From the NCBI GenBank assembly GCA_021769625.1, contig JAETSN010000021.1, forward strand, positions 1 to 58,702: 58,702 nt of DNA. The letters run 5' to 3'. The notes under the pieces were generated by a model. The model searched no databases, had not been told where the DNA came from, and worked only from the letters and a program-made list of their open reading frames with translations. The position numbers were made by a program, and so were the translations under genes. Positions 1-7,896 of this stretch are shown here, piece by piece. The DNA is from [Clostridium] symbiosum (GTDB taxonomy: Bacteria > Bacillota > Clostridia > Lachnospirales > Lachnospiraceae). Every line of letters starts with the position of its first letter. Positions within the stretch are counted from its first letter, which is position 1.

Positions 1-104
1 AACAATCCGTGAAACTTGTGGAAGAATCGCTTCAGCGATTCTTCGAGGAATGACTTAGATTTTCTTAGGCAGCGTCCTTTGCGGCCTTAGAAAATCTTCA
101 TTCC
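1..104 (-). repeat. Family B structured element, copy B1
   Basis: Lies directly 3' of the RNase J stop codon. Read on the minus strand it has a long hairpin (104-47), a second hairpin (44-21, stem GAAGAATCGC) and the end box CACGGATTGTT (11-1). The first stem pairs GGAATGA/AGATTTTCT with AGAAAATCT and CATTCC, leaving a 3-nt AAG bulge on the 3' side. The apical part carries CAAAGGACGC. Copy B2 (7797-7896) has the same order, the same AAG bulge, a CAAAGTACGC loop and the same end box, but different and self-complementary stem sequences. It may act as a terminator or 3' stabiliser for the rnj transcript; its wider role is unknown. The element could extend beyond the window edge. Confidence 0.75.
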
Positions 105-106
105 TT

Positions 107-1783
107 TCACACTTCCATAATGATCGGCAGGATCATCGGTCTGCGCTTTGTCCTCTTCCAGATAAAATCAGCCAGTTCATCCCGGATGCTGCTTTTTAAT
201 TTACCCCAGTCATGGATGTTTTTATCCAGACACTTCTCCACTGTACTCTGGACCGAAGCTCTCGCCTCCTCCATCAGTTCATCTGCCTCTCTCACATAGA
301 CAAAGCCCCTGGACACAATATCCGGACCTGCCGTCAGTTCCCCGGACGCCTGATCCAGCGCCAGAACCACAATGATGATACCGTTTTCCGCAAGATGCTG
401 CCTGTCGCGGAGCACTACATTTCCCACGTCTCCCACGCCGAGTCCGTCCACCATGATGTCGCCCACCGGCACTTTCCCGACAACTTCCGCACCTTCCATA
501 TCCAGTTCCAGCACATCGCCGGAAGACAGAATAAAGATCCTTTCCTTCGGTATCCCCAGCGCTTCCGCCAGTTTTGCATTAGCCTTTAAATGTTTATACT
601 CTCCGTGCACCGGGATCGCAAACTTCGGCTGCACCAGATTGTAGATCAGTTTGATCTCCTCCTGACAGGCATGCCCGGATACATGGGGCGCATCCTGAAA
701 GATCACATCAGCGCCCTTCACAAGCAGATCATTGATCACCTTCGTCACCGCTTTTTCGTTCCCCGGGATCGGATGGGATGAAAAGATCACCGTATCATTC
801 GGACCGATAGATATCTTTTTATGGGTGTTGCCCGCCATACGGCTGAGCGCCGCCATGCTTTCGCCCTGGCTTCCCGTGGCGATGATCACCGTCTTATCCT
901 CGGGATAATCCTTCAGCTGCTCGATCTCCACCAGTGTGTTTTCCGGTATCTGCAGGCAATCCAGCTTCGTGGCGGTCTCTATGATATTGACCATGCTGCG
1001 CCCTTCCACCATCACCTTTCTTCCGAACTTATAAGCGGAATTAATGATCTGCTGTACCCTGTCCACATTGGACGCAAAGGTGGCAATGATGATCCTCGTG
1101 TTTTTATGTTCTTCAAGTATCTGGTCAAAGGTAGGCCCCAGTGTTTTCTCCGAAGGAGTAAAGCCCGGACGCTCCGCATTAGTGGAGTCGCACAACAGCG
1201 CCAGCACACCTTTCTTCCCCAGTTCTGAAAATCTCTGCAGATCTATGGCATCCCCGAACACCGGCGTATAATCCACTTTAAAGTCCCCGGTGTGCACCAC
1301 GATACCCGCCGGTGAATAGATCGCCAGCGCCGCCGCATCCACAATACTGTGGTTTGTCCTGATAAATTCAATTCTGAAGTCATCCAGCGTGATCATCTGT
1401 CCAAACTTCACGACCCGCTGTCTGATGCGGCCGTTTAATCCGTGTTCTTCCAGTTTTCTGTCGATAATACCCATCGTCAGCCTCGTGGCATAAACAGGCG
1501 CCGGCAGTTCCTTCAGCACATAGGGCAGAGCCCCGATGTGGTCTTCATGTCCGTGGGTGATCACAAACCCTTTTACCTTGTCCGCATTTTCCTTCAAATA
1601 CGTAATATCCGGTATCACAAGGTCGATACCGAGCATGTCATCATCCGGAAATGACAACCCGCAGTCCACTACAATAATACTGTCTTCATATTCAAAGGCA
1701 GTAATATTCATTCCAATTTCATCCAGCCCCCCTAACGGGATGATCTTCAGCTTGGATGCTGTTTTCAGTTTTTCTTTCTTCAA
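107..1783 (-). CDS. rnjA: Ribonuclease J
   Basis: 558-residue metallo-beta-lactamase/beta-CASP ribonuclease with 5'-3' exo- and endonucleolytic activity in mRNA decay and rRNA maturation. The zinc-binding motif HGHEDH is at residues 77-82, and the SHPIPGNE and PVHGEYKH segments typical of RNase J follow in the beta-CASP and second MBL parts. Length is usual for the family. The start is a TTG at 1783, supported by GGAGGG seven bases upstream. It is the last gene of the minus-strand run ireB-ruvX-DUF1292-rnj. Whether it corresponds to J1 or J2 cannot be told from one copy. A structured element (B1) starts three bases after the stop. Confidence 0.95.
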   Translation of the reverse strand: MKKEKLKTASKLKIIPLGGLDEIGMNITAFEYEDSIIVVDCGLSFPDDDMLGIDLVIPDITYLKENADKVKGFVITHGHEDHIGALPYVLKELPAPVYATRLTMGIIDRKLEEHGLNGRIRQRVVKFGQMITLDDFRIEFIRTNHSIVDAAALAIYSPAGIVVHTGDFKVDYTPVFGDAIDLQRFSELGKKGVLALLCDSTNAERPGFTPSEKTLGPTFDQILEEHKNTRIIIATFASNVDRVQQIINSAYKFGRKVMVEGRSMVNIIETATKLDCLQIPENTLVEIEQLKDYPEDKTVIIATGSQGESMAALSRMAGNTHKKISIGPNDTVIFSSHPIPGNEKAVTKVINDLLVKGADVIFQDAPHVSGHACQEEIKLIYNLVQPKFAIPVHGEYKHLKANAKLAEALGIPKERIFILSSGDVLELDMEGAEVVGKVPVGDIMVDGLGVGDVGNVVLRDRQHLAENGIIIVVLALDQASGELTAGPDIVSRGFVYVREADELMEEARASVQSTVEKCLDKNIHDWGKLKSSIRDELADFIWKRTKRRPMILPIIMEV

Positions 1784-1819
1784 TCAGATTCCCTCCGTTT
1801 TACATACCCGAAGAGAAGA

Positions 1820-2110
1820 CTACTCATCATCTGACACAAATGTCACATCATCCATCAACGTCTCAAAAACGGCCGCCACCGCACTGAGTTCTTTCTCCTC
1901 AGATACGATCTCGTACAGTCCGTCTTTTTCCTCCGGCTTTGACAAATCTTTCAAAATCAGGGCGTCTCCATCCCCGTCTTCCATATCAGTTACTAAAATA
2001 TAATCCGTTCCGCCGATCCTTGTTTTTTCCAGAACGTAAAACTCTGCTTTTTCCGGGCGCCCAGGCTCTGCCTTTTCATTTCCGTTTACCGTAAACATGA
2101 TCTTTTCCAT
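1820..2110 (-). CDS. DUF1292 (YrzB-like) protein
   Basis: 96-residue acidic protein recognisable as the DUF1292/YrzB family by the pattern of a short beta-rich domain (FYVLEKTRIGGTDYILVTD) followed by an acidic tail. The function of the family is not established. It is the third gene of the conserved Firmicutes trio ireB-ruvX-DUF1292. It starts 12 bases after ruvX with AGAGGAAACGGAT before the ATG, so it is probably co-transcribed with it. Confidence 0.85.
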   Translation of the reverse strand: MEKIMFTVNGNEKAEPGRPEKAEFYVLEKTRIGGTDYILVTDMEDGDGDALILKDLSKPEEKDGLYEIVSEEKELSAVAAVFETLMDDVTFVSDDE

Positions 2111-2122
2111 ATCCGTTTCCTC

Positions 2123-2590
2123 TTAAATCTTTCCATCATCCGGCATCCTGACTGCTTCCGCTTTTTTCTGATTCGCCTTATAATCCAGATATCCCTGCAA
2201 AATAAGAACGGCAGCGATCTTATCCACAAACTCTTTCCTGTGTTCCCTGCGCACATTCGCCTCTATCAGTGTCTTTTCCGCCGCCACGGTGGTCAGCCTT
2301 TCATCCCACAATATCACCGGCAGCCCGGTACGCCTCTCCAGCATCTCCTTAAACTCCGCGGAAAGCTGCGAGCGCTCTCCCTCATCCGCATTCATATGTT
2401 TCGGATTGCCGAGCACGATCTCAGACACCTCATATTCTTCGATCAGTGCCTCGATCTGCGCCAGCGTCTGCCGGAGTTTATTTTCCCCTTTTCGGTGGAT
2501 CGTGGTGATACCCTGCGCTGTGACAAGAAGCGGATCGCTGATCGCAACGCCCACCGTTTTAGATCCAAAATCCAAGCCCATTATCCGCAT
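2123..2590 (-). CDS. ruvX: RuvX/YqgF-type putative Holliday junction resolvase (pre-16S rRNA nuclease)
   Basis: 155-residue RNase H-fold protein. The N-terminal [15 protein letters not shown] holds the first catalytic Asp (D7), the middle has LGNPKHMN, and WDERLTT precedes the C-terminal acidic/Lys segment [14 protein letters not shown]; all are family hallmarks. E. coli YqgF processes the 5' end of 16S rRNA, while resolvase activity is an older assignment. The ATG is preceded by GGAGG with a seven-base spacer, and the gene begins 13 bases after ireB. Confidence 0.93.
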   Translation of the reverse strand: MRIMGLDFGSKTVGVAISDPLLVTAQGITTIHRKGENKLRQTLAQIEALIEEYEVSEIVLGNPKHMNADEGERSQLSAEFKEMLERRTGLPVILWDERLTTVAAEKTLIEANVRREHRKEFVDKIAAVLILQGYLDYKANQKKAEAVRMPDDGKI

Positions 2591-2603
2591 AAGCCCGCCT
2601 CCG

Positions 2604-2867
2604 CTATTTCCATCTGTTGCTTCTGATATACTGTTCCAACAGTTCCTCGACCAGCTCGTCCCGCTCCACCTTCATGATAAGGCTTCTGGCCCCCTGATGG
2701 TTTGTGATATATGTGGGATCTCCCGACATGATATAACCCACTATCTGATTCACCGGATTATAACCTTTTTCCGTCAAGGCATGATACACAGTATCCAGAA
2801 TGATCCTTGTCCCGTTCTCCTGTTCCGCTTCCACCTGAAAAAATCTTGTATTTCCAAAATCTTCCAT
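2604..2867 (-). CDS. ireB: IreB family regulatory phosphoprotein (UPF0297/YrzL)
   Basis: 87 residues from the ATG at 2867. An upstream in-frame TTG at 2900 lacks a good ribosome site, whereas AGGCGG lies nine bases before the chosen ATG. The conserved block [19 protein letters not shown] followed by [12 protein letters not shown] and the [13 protein letters not shown] helix identify UPF0297. In Enterococcus faecalis IreB is phosphorylated on N-terminal threonines by the PASTA kinase IreK and affects cephalosporin resistance; Thr7 here is a candidate site by position. It leads the ireB-ruvX-DUF1292 trio. Confidence 0.9.
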   Translation of the reverse strand: MEDFGNTRFFQVEAEQENGTRIILDTVYHALTEKGYNPVNQIVGYIMSGDPTYITNHQGARSLIMKVERDELVEELLEQYIRSNRWK

Positions 2868-2981
2868 ATCCTGTTGCCGCCTTTTTCGTATGCCCTTCAA
2901 AAATACTGTTTTCTGTATACTTCTGCAGTTCCCTGAGTAAAATTCTCCTCACATTTTACCCTAAAAGCTCAGTAAAATCAA

Positions 2982-4529
2982 CTATTCGAACCATAATAAA
3001 TTATCGGACGGCGAATTATCAGATAATACGCTGCCTTCCGCAAACCCGGTCAGCTTTCCGGTACATATTTTCCCGGAAATATTTTCTGCCGTTTTCTTTG
3101 CCGCTCTGATATACTCACCGGTATAGCCGATCCGGCAGGAAATGCCGTTTATCTCCCTGCTCTCCTCAAAAAGTACTTCGACATTCTTTCCTATGTAACT
3201 CTCCCGGAACGCTCTCGATTGCTTTTTGGCAAGTTCCAGCAAGATCCCGCTCCGTATCTTCTTTACCTCTTCCGGTACCTGGTCCTTCCTCGCTGCCGCC
3301 GCCGTGCCTTCCCGCCTGGAATACTGGAACACATGCATCTCATAAAAGTTTACCGTCTCCAGAAACCGTTTTGTCCTTTCAAACTCCTCCTCGCTCTCCC
3401 CGGGAAATCCCGCGATGACGTCGGTGGTAACAGCGGGATGATCAAAAGCCCTGCGGAGCAGCCCCACTTTTTCCAAGTATTCCCCCGTGGTATAGTGCCT
3501 ATTCATCCGAAACAATGTTTCATCGCATCCGCTCTGCAGGGAAAGATGAAAATGATGGCACAATTTCCGGATTTCCTTTAAGCCCGCCACAAATTCCGGC
3601 GTGATGATCCTCGGTTCCAGCGAACTCAGCCGGATACGGACAAGCCCTTCTATATGATCCAGTTCCTTCAGGAGATTTAAGAGGCGTTCATGTGGAAAGG
3701 GCTCTCCTTTCGCCGGATTTTTCTTCTGATCAAAATCCAGCCCGTAAGAGCTGACATGGATGCCGGTCAGCACGATCTCCCGAAAACCGTTTTCTACAAG
3801 CTCCCGCACCTCCTGCAGAATGTTCTCCTGCTTTCTGCTCCTCACTCTGCCCCTTGCATAAGGTATGATGCAGTAGGAGCAGAATTGGTTGCATCCGTCC
3901 TGTATTTTAATATAAGCCCTGGTGTGGCAGGTGGTACGGGTCAGCCTCATTTCCTCATATTCCGTATCCCCGTTGATATCGATGACCGTTTTCCCGCCCA
4001 GCGTCTTGTCTTTCCTGCTCACGGGCACCTCATCTGCTTTATCTCCCGCTTCCCTTCTGTCGGAAATCTCTTCTTTCTCTCCCCCGGCTTCCGGCGCTTT
4101 ATCCGCTTTACTTCCTGTCTTTTTGCCGCCCGAAGCCTGTCCTTCCCCTTTTCCGGCTTTCGCCATTTTTTCCGCTTCCCCGCAGCTTCCCAGGTACTCC
4201 TCCAGAATTTCCACGACATCTTTCTTGCGGTTGTTGCCGATCACCAGATCCACGGAATCATCTTCCAGCACCCGCTCCCGGCCGGTCTGCACGTAGCAGC
4301 CCACCGCCACTACCACTGCTTCCGGATTCCTTTTTTTTGCCTGATGCAGCATCTGCCTGCTCTTTCTGTCTGCTATATTGGTGACGGAACAGGTATTGAC
4401 GATATAAATATCGGCCATTTCATCAAATGGCACAATAGAGAAGCCTCTTTCCCGAAGCTTTTGACCAATAACATCCAGTTCATAGGAATTGACCTTGCAT
4501 CCGAGGTTGTGTAATGCCACACTTTTCAT
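2982..4529 (-). CDS. mtaB: tRNA t6A37 methylthiotransferase MtaB
   Basis: Radical-SAM/TRAM methylthiotransferase that converts t6A37 to ms2t6A in tRNA. From the ATG at 4529 (TAAAGGAA nine bases upstream) it is 515 residues. The UPF0004 domain holds Cys11, Cys47 and Cys78 for one FeS cluster, and CNQFCSYC at 213-220 binds the SAM cluster. The usual length is about 430; the excess is a hydrophilic low-complexity Lys/Gly/Glu/Ala insertion at about residues 117-179, exactly between the UPF0004 and radical-SAM domains. In Bacillus the gene follows prmA-rsmE; here nifS-thiI and an HPr-like gene lie between. Confidence 0.93.
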   Translation of the reverse strand: MKSVALHNLGCKVNSYELDVIGQKLRERGFSIVPFDEMADIYIVNTCSVTNIADRKSRQMLHQAKKRNPEAVVVAVGCYVQTGRERVLEDDSVDLVIGNNRKKDVVEILEEYLGSCGEAEKMAKAGKGEGQASGGKKTGSKADKAPEAGGEKEEISDRREAGDKADEVPVSRKDKTLGGKTVIDINGDTEYEEMRLTRTTCHTRAYIKIQDGCNQFCSYCIIPYARGRVRSRKQENILQEVRELVENGFREIVLTGIHVSSYGLDFDQKKNPAKGEPFPHERLLNLLKELDHIEGLVRIRLSSLEPRIITPEFVAGLKEIRKLCHHFHLSLQSGCDETLFRMNRHYTTGEYLEKVGLLRRAFDHPAVTTDVIAGFPGESEEEFERTKRFLETVNFYEMHVFQYSRREGTAAAARKDQVPEEVKKIRSGILLELAKKQSRAFRESYIGKNVEVLFEESREINGISCRIGYTGEYIRAAKKTAENISGKICTGKLTGFAEGSVLSDNSPSDNLLWFE

Positions 4530-4564
4530 AATAATTATTCCTTTAATTTTGTCGTAAATTAGCC

Positions 4565-4593
4565 TTGACTTTTCCGCTTTCTCCAAGTAGACT
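4565..4593 (+). promoter_or_regulatory. Sigma-A promoter of the HPr-like gene
   Basis: TTGACT (4565-4570), 17-base spacer, TAGACT (4588-4593). It lies 80 bases before the plus-strand ATG at 4674 and diverges from mtaB. Confidence 0.7.
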
Positions 4594-4673
4594 AAGGGAA
4601 CAAGAACATAAAATCAGCAAGCGCCAAAGCAATGCGCTCGCGGAACTCTAATTCAAGAAGGAGGAACTGCATA

Positions 4674-4904
4674 ATGAAAACTGTTAAAATTTCTTTAAAT
4701 TCTATCGACAAAGTAAAATCCTTCGTAAATGAGATCACGAAGTTTGAGAATGAGTTCGATTTAGTATCAGGCCGTTATGTTATCGACGCAAAATCAATCA
4801 TGGGTATCTTCTCCCTGGATCTGTCCAAACCGATCGATCTGAACATTCACGCCGAAAAGGAAATGGATGAAATCATGAGCGTTTTACAGCCGTATCTCAT
4901 CTGA
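4674..4904 (+). CDS. HPr-like protein lacking the phosphorylatable histidine
   Basis: 76 residues from the ATG at 4674, preceded by AAGGAGGAA; a longer in-frame reading back to 4632 has no such site. The second half aligns with HPr/Crh: DAKSIMGIFSLDL corresponds to the Ser46 loop of HPr (Ser41 here), followed by an INIHAE-like strand. The segment that should hold the GLHARPA active site reads NSIDKVKSFV, so there is no His15 and the loop is shortened. It therefore cannot carry PTS phosphate; a Crh-like regulatory role through the serine is possible but is inference. It is monocistronic, with its own promoter and terminator. Confidence 0.8.
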   Translation: MKTVKISLNSIDKVKSFVNEITKFENEFDLVSGRYVIDAKSIMGIFSLDLSKPIDLNIHAEKEMDEIMSVLQPYLI

Positions 4905-4937
4905 TCTGTACATAGAATTTAAAATGTTGTAGTGCAA

Positions 4938-4968
4938 GCCGGAAGCGAAAGCTTCCGGCCTTTCATTT
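4938..4968 (+). terminator. Rho-independent terminator after the HPr-like gene
   Basis: Perfect stem GCCGGAAGC-GAAA-GCTTCCGGC (4938-4959) followed by CTTTCATTTCC. Confidence 0.8.
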
Positions 4969-5010
4969 CCGCAGGCAATGAACCGAGTAGACGAACGCCG
5001 TACATTCCTC

Positions 5011-6204
5011 TCAGACATCCGCGCTGACCGTGATGATCTCCCGTGTATCGAGCGCCGTCTGCACAAGCTCATCTATCTTTTCTGTCAGATGCGTCTCATG
5101 CTTCCTGATAATGGACAGGCTCGGCTTGGTCACCGGGTGCTTCGCCACAAAGATCGTACAGCAATCCTCATAGGGCAGTATCGAAGTCTCATAAGTGCCT
5201 ATCTTCTCCGCGATCTCCACGATATCCAGCTTGTCAAAAGCGATCAGCGGACGGTATACCGGCAGGGTGCAGACCTCGTTCGTCACGAGCAGCGCCGCCG
5301 CCGTCTGGGACGCCACCTGTCCGATGGACTCCCCTGTGATCAGCCCCAGACATCCGCTTTCCTTTGCCAGATGTTCCGCGATCCGCATCATATACCTGCG
5401 CATGATGATCGTCAGTTCGTCGTGGGGGCATTTATCGTAAATGTACATCTGGATATCCGTAAAGTTGATAACGTGCAGATGTATCTCCCCGGCATACTTT
5501 GACACTTCCTTCGCCAGATCCACCACCTTCTGCTTTGCCCGTTCGCTGGTATAGGGAGGCGCATGGAAGTACACCGCGTCGATCTTCACGCCGCGCTTCG
5601 AGATCATATAACCCGCCACCGGAGAATCGATCCCGCCGGAAAGCAGCAGCATCGCCTTCCCTGCCGTCCCTACAGGCATGCCGCCCGGGCCCGGGATCAC
5701 GATGGAATACACATAGATATGTTCCCGGATCTCCACGTCCAGCATGACCTCCGGCTTATGCACGTCCACCTGCATCTCAGGATACGCATTCAGCAGCACT
5801 TCCCCCAGATCACAGTTTATCTCCATAGAGGATCTCGGATAATTTTTCCTCGCCCTGCGGGCGTTTACCTTAAAAGTCAAATGCTTGTCCGGATAGACTT
5901 CATCCATATATTTTACGATTTCCTCGCCCAGCTTTTCAAAACCCTCGTCCTCAAACTGCACCATAGGGCAGATGTGGGACAGCCCGAACACCCTTTTTAA
6001 ATTGTCGATCACTTCATCGTAATCGTAAGTGTCCGATACCACATCCGCGTAGATGCGGCCCTGTTCCTTCCTGACCGAAAACTCCCCCTCGCACCGGCGC
6101 AGCGCGTATCTGATCTGATCCACAAGGGCGTCCTCGAAGAGATAGCGGTTGCGGCCCTTGATGCCGATCTCGGCGTATTTTAATAGAAATGCTCTGAATT
6201 CCAT
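5011..6204 (-). CDS. thiI: tRNA 4-thiouridine synthase ThiI
   Basis: 397 residues from the ATG at 6204 (GAAAGGA six bases upstream). An open frame continues upstream to 6390 but only through a palindromic repeat, so that extension is rejected. The order is N-terminal ferredoxin-like domain, THUMP domain, then an ATP pyrophosphatase with the PP-loop LLSGGIDSPVAGY. The protein ends after the KPSLSII segment with no rhodanese domain, as usual in Firmicutes. It acts in s4U8 tRNA modification and possibly thiazole sulfur transfer. The gene follows a NifS-type cysteine desulfurase, the normal sulfur donor partner. Confidence 0.94.
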   Translation of the reverse strand: MEFRAFLLKYAEIGIKGRNRYLFEDALVDQIRYALRRCEGEFSVRKEQGRIYADVVSDTYDYDEVIDNLKRVFGLSHICPMVQFEDEGFEKLGEEIVKYMDEVYPDKHLTFKVNARRARKNYPRSSMEINCDLGEVLLNAYPEMQVDVHKPEVMLDVEIREHIYVYSIVIPGPGGMPVGTAGKAMLLLSGGIDSPVAGYMISKRGVKIDAVYFHAPPYTSERAKQKVVDLAKEVSKYAGEIHLHVINFTDIQMYIYDKCPHDELTIIMRRYMMRIAEHLAKESGCLGLITGESIGQVASQTAAALLVTNEVCTLPVYRPLIAFDKLDIVEIAEKIGTYETSILPYEDCCTIFVAKHPVTKPSLSIIRKHETHLTEKIDELVQTALDTREIITVSADV

Positions 6205-6222
6205 GATTTGTCCTTTCCGTCC

Positions 6223-6385
6223 GCACAATCGGAATACTATCCTATCTGAGCCTCGCTTTCGCTCCGGGCCAAACGCAGCGGCACTAAACTCGAAAATACC
6301 ATGTGAAATTTGCCCTTTAAATTTCACATTGGTTAATGTGCCGGCGTTTGGCAGGGGCTCCGACAGGATAGTATTCCAATTGTGC
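6223..6385 (+). repeat. Family A palindromic element, copy A1
   Basis: 163-bp palindrome between nifS and thiI. The outer arms (6223-6252 and 6354-6385) match over about 27 of 30 positions. The core reads CGCTTTCGCTCC, then CAAACGCAGCGG...GCCGGCGTTTG. A nested hairpin, ATGTGAAATTT...AAATTTCACAT (6301-6329), sits at the tip, shared with copy A4. Two of the three arm mismatches become G-U pairs on the minus strand, which is the transcribed strand here. The other members are A2 29980-30109, A3 30157-30333, A4 34868-35034 and A5 40582-40716. Confidence 0.8.
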
Positions 6386-6461
6386 TGCATATTGGCAAAG
6401 TTTCAATTTATAAATCCTGCCGGCTATATTATTATAAATAAGATTTCACATATGTTTTATT

Positions 6462-7616
6462 TTAGTGCCGCGAATATCTCCTTAGCACCGGCACGATCTC
6501 ATGTAACGTCTGTAAAGTATACACTATCTCTTCCTCAGTTGTAAAGAGGGAAAGGCTGAAACGCAGAGTGGATTCCAGCAGGGGGCGTTCTGCGCCGATG
6601 GCTTTTAATGTCTCCGAGGGGCGCGGGTGTTTTGCGGCGCAGGCACTTCCCGCGGACACGCAGATCCCTCTGTCCTCCAGCGCATGCAGCAGCACTTCGC
6701 TCCTGACGCCAAGAAAGGATATGCTCGCCACATGGGGCGCCCCCTCCCGTCCCGGACAGCCGTTGATCCTGATATTTCCGATGTCGGAAACGCCTTCGAT
6801 CAGCTTCTCCCGCAGGCGGTACATCCTATCATTGTCCTCCTCCAGATTCTCGTATATTTTCCGGCTTGCCAGCCCCAGCCCTGCAATGGCGGGTACGTTC
6901 TCTGTCCCCGACCGTATGCCGTTCTGCTGCCCGCCGCCGAACACGATGGGATGCAGTTTTACCTTTTCCCCGGCATATAAGAAGCCGATGCCTTTTGGCC
7001 CGTGAATTTTATGGCCGCTCACCGAAAGCAGATCGATATTCATTTTTTTCGGCCAGATCCGGAATTTTCCGAACCCCTGCACCGCATCCACATGGAACAG
7101 CGTGCGGGGATTCATCCTTTTGATCAGCGCCCCGATCTCTGCAACGGGCTCCACCGCTCCGATCTCATTGTTGGTATGCATCACAGATACCAGGATCGTG
7201 TCCGGGCGGATGCTCTTTAGCAGATCTTCCGGCCGCACCCTGCCCTCCTTATCCACAGGAAGATACGTCACGCGGAACCCCTGCTGTTCCAGATACTCCA
7301 TTGTTTTCAATACCGCCGGGTGCTCTATCCGGGTGGTGATCAGATGCATCCCGCTGCGCCTGTTCGCCATCGCCCCGCCGATCAGCGCCAGATTATCCGC
7401 CTCCGTTCCTCCGGAAGTAAAAATGATCTCCTTTTCGCTCACTTTCAGCAGTCTGGCGATCTGCTCTTTTGCCTGTTTTACATACTGTTCGGCCTGCACG
7501 CCCTTAAAATGCATGCTGGAAGGATTCCCGTAATCTTCCAGCATAATTTTAGTCATAAGTTCCGCCACCTCGGGAAAGACGCGGGTCGTCGCCGAATTAT
7601 CCAGATATACTTCCAT
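6462..7616 (-). CDS. nifS: NifS/IscS-type cysteine desulfurase
   Basis: 384-residue PLP enzyme that removes sulfur from cysteine as a protein persulfide. The N-terminal YLDNSATT motif is present, SGHKIHGPKG supplies the PLP lysine (K203), and SAGSACAAKH holds the catalytic Cys326. It is followed on the same strand by thiI, as with nifZ-thiI in Bacillus, so it probably feeds tRNA 4-thiouridine rather than being the general FeS desulfurase. The gap to thiI is filled by palindrome A1. The ATG is preceded by AGGAGAAAAG. Confidence 0.93.
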   Translation of the reverse strand: MEVYLDNSATTRVFPEVAELMTKIMLEDYGNPSSMHFKGVQAEQYVKQAKEQIARLLKVSEKEIIFTSGGTEADNLALIGGAMANRRSGMHLITTRIEHPAVLKTMEYLEQQGFRVTYLPVDKEGRVRPEDLLKSIRPDTILVSVMHTNNEIGAVEPVAEIGALIKRMNPRTLFHVDAVQGFGKFRIWPKKMNIDLLSVSGHKIHGPKGIGFLYAGEKVKLHPIVFGGGQQNGIRSGTENVPAIAGLGLASRKIYENLEEDNDRMYRLREKLIEGVSDIGNIRINGCPGREGAPHVASISFLGVRSEVLLHALEDRGICVSAGSACAAKHPRPSETLKAIGAERPLLESTLRFSLSLFTTEEEIVYTLQTLHEIVPVLRRYSRH

Positions 7617-7796
7617 TTTCGATCTTTTCTCCTATTCCCAGTCTGTATTCATCCGATCGTGAGTCGCCTGCATATGCTTTTCTCAGAATACATCCGTTTT
7701 TCTATCCTATATCATATTTTATGTAGATTGGGAAAAAAGGTACGCCCTTTTTCGCGCTTTATTTACATTCCCCTGCATGCCGCCATCGGCGGCACA

Positions 7797-7896
7797 AACA
7801 ATCCGTGAGAAGAATGCCTGTCCCTGGCATTCTTCCGTGTGTAACTTAGAACTTCTTAGCGGGCGTACTTTGACCGCCTAGAAGTTCTTTACACAC
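7797..7896 (-). repeat. Family B structured element, copy B2
   Basis: Second copy of the element at 1-104. On the minus strand the main stem pairs GTGTGTAA/AGAACTTCT with AGAAGTTCT and TTACACAC, again with a 3-nt AAG bulge. The loop is CAAAGTACGC, followed by a hairpin GAAGAATGCC...GGCATTCTTC (7809-7835) and the end box CACGGATTGTT (7797-7807). The 5' arm of the stem is the last three codons region of rsmE (GTG TAA at 7889-7894), so coding sequence forms part of the structure. The remaining 180 bases up to nifS hold a short GCCGCC/GGCGGC hairpin and nothing else recognisable. Confidence 0.75.

Noticed and set aside
4606..4650. CAAGAACATAAAAT followed by GCGCTCGCGG, similar to the arm of A3/A4
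   Set aside because: Only about 14 bases match and there is no second arm; a degenerate remnant cannot be told from chance.
6223..6385. Family A elements as simple rho-independent terminators
   Set aside because: They are far too long, lack T tracts after the stem, and have a conserved unpaired core.
6205..6390. In-frame N-terminal extension of ThiI
   Set aside because: It runs entirely through palindrome A1; the ATG at 6204 has a good ribosome site and gives the normal ThiI N terminus.
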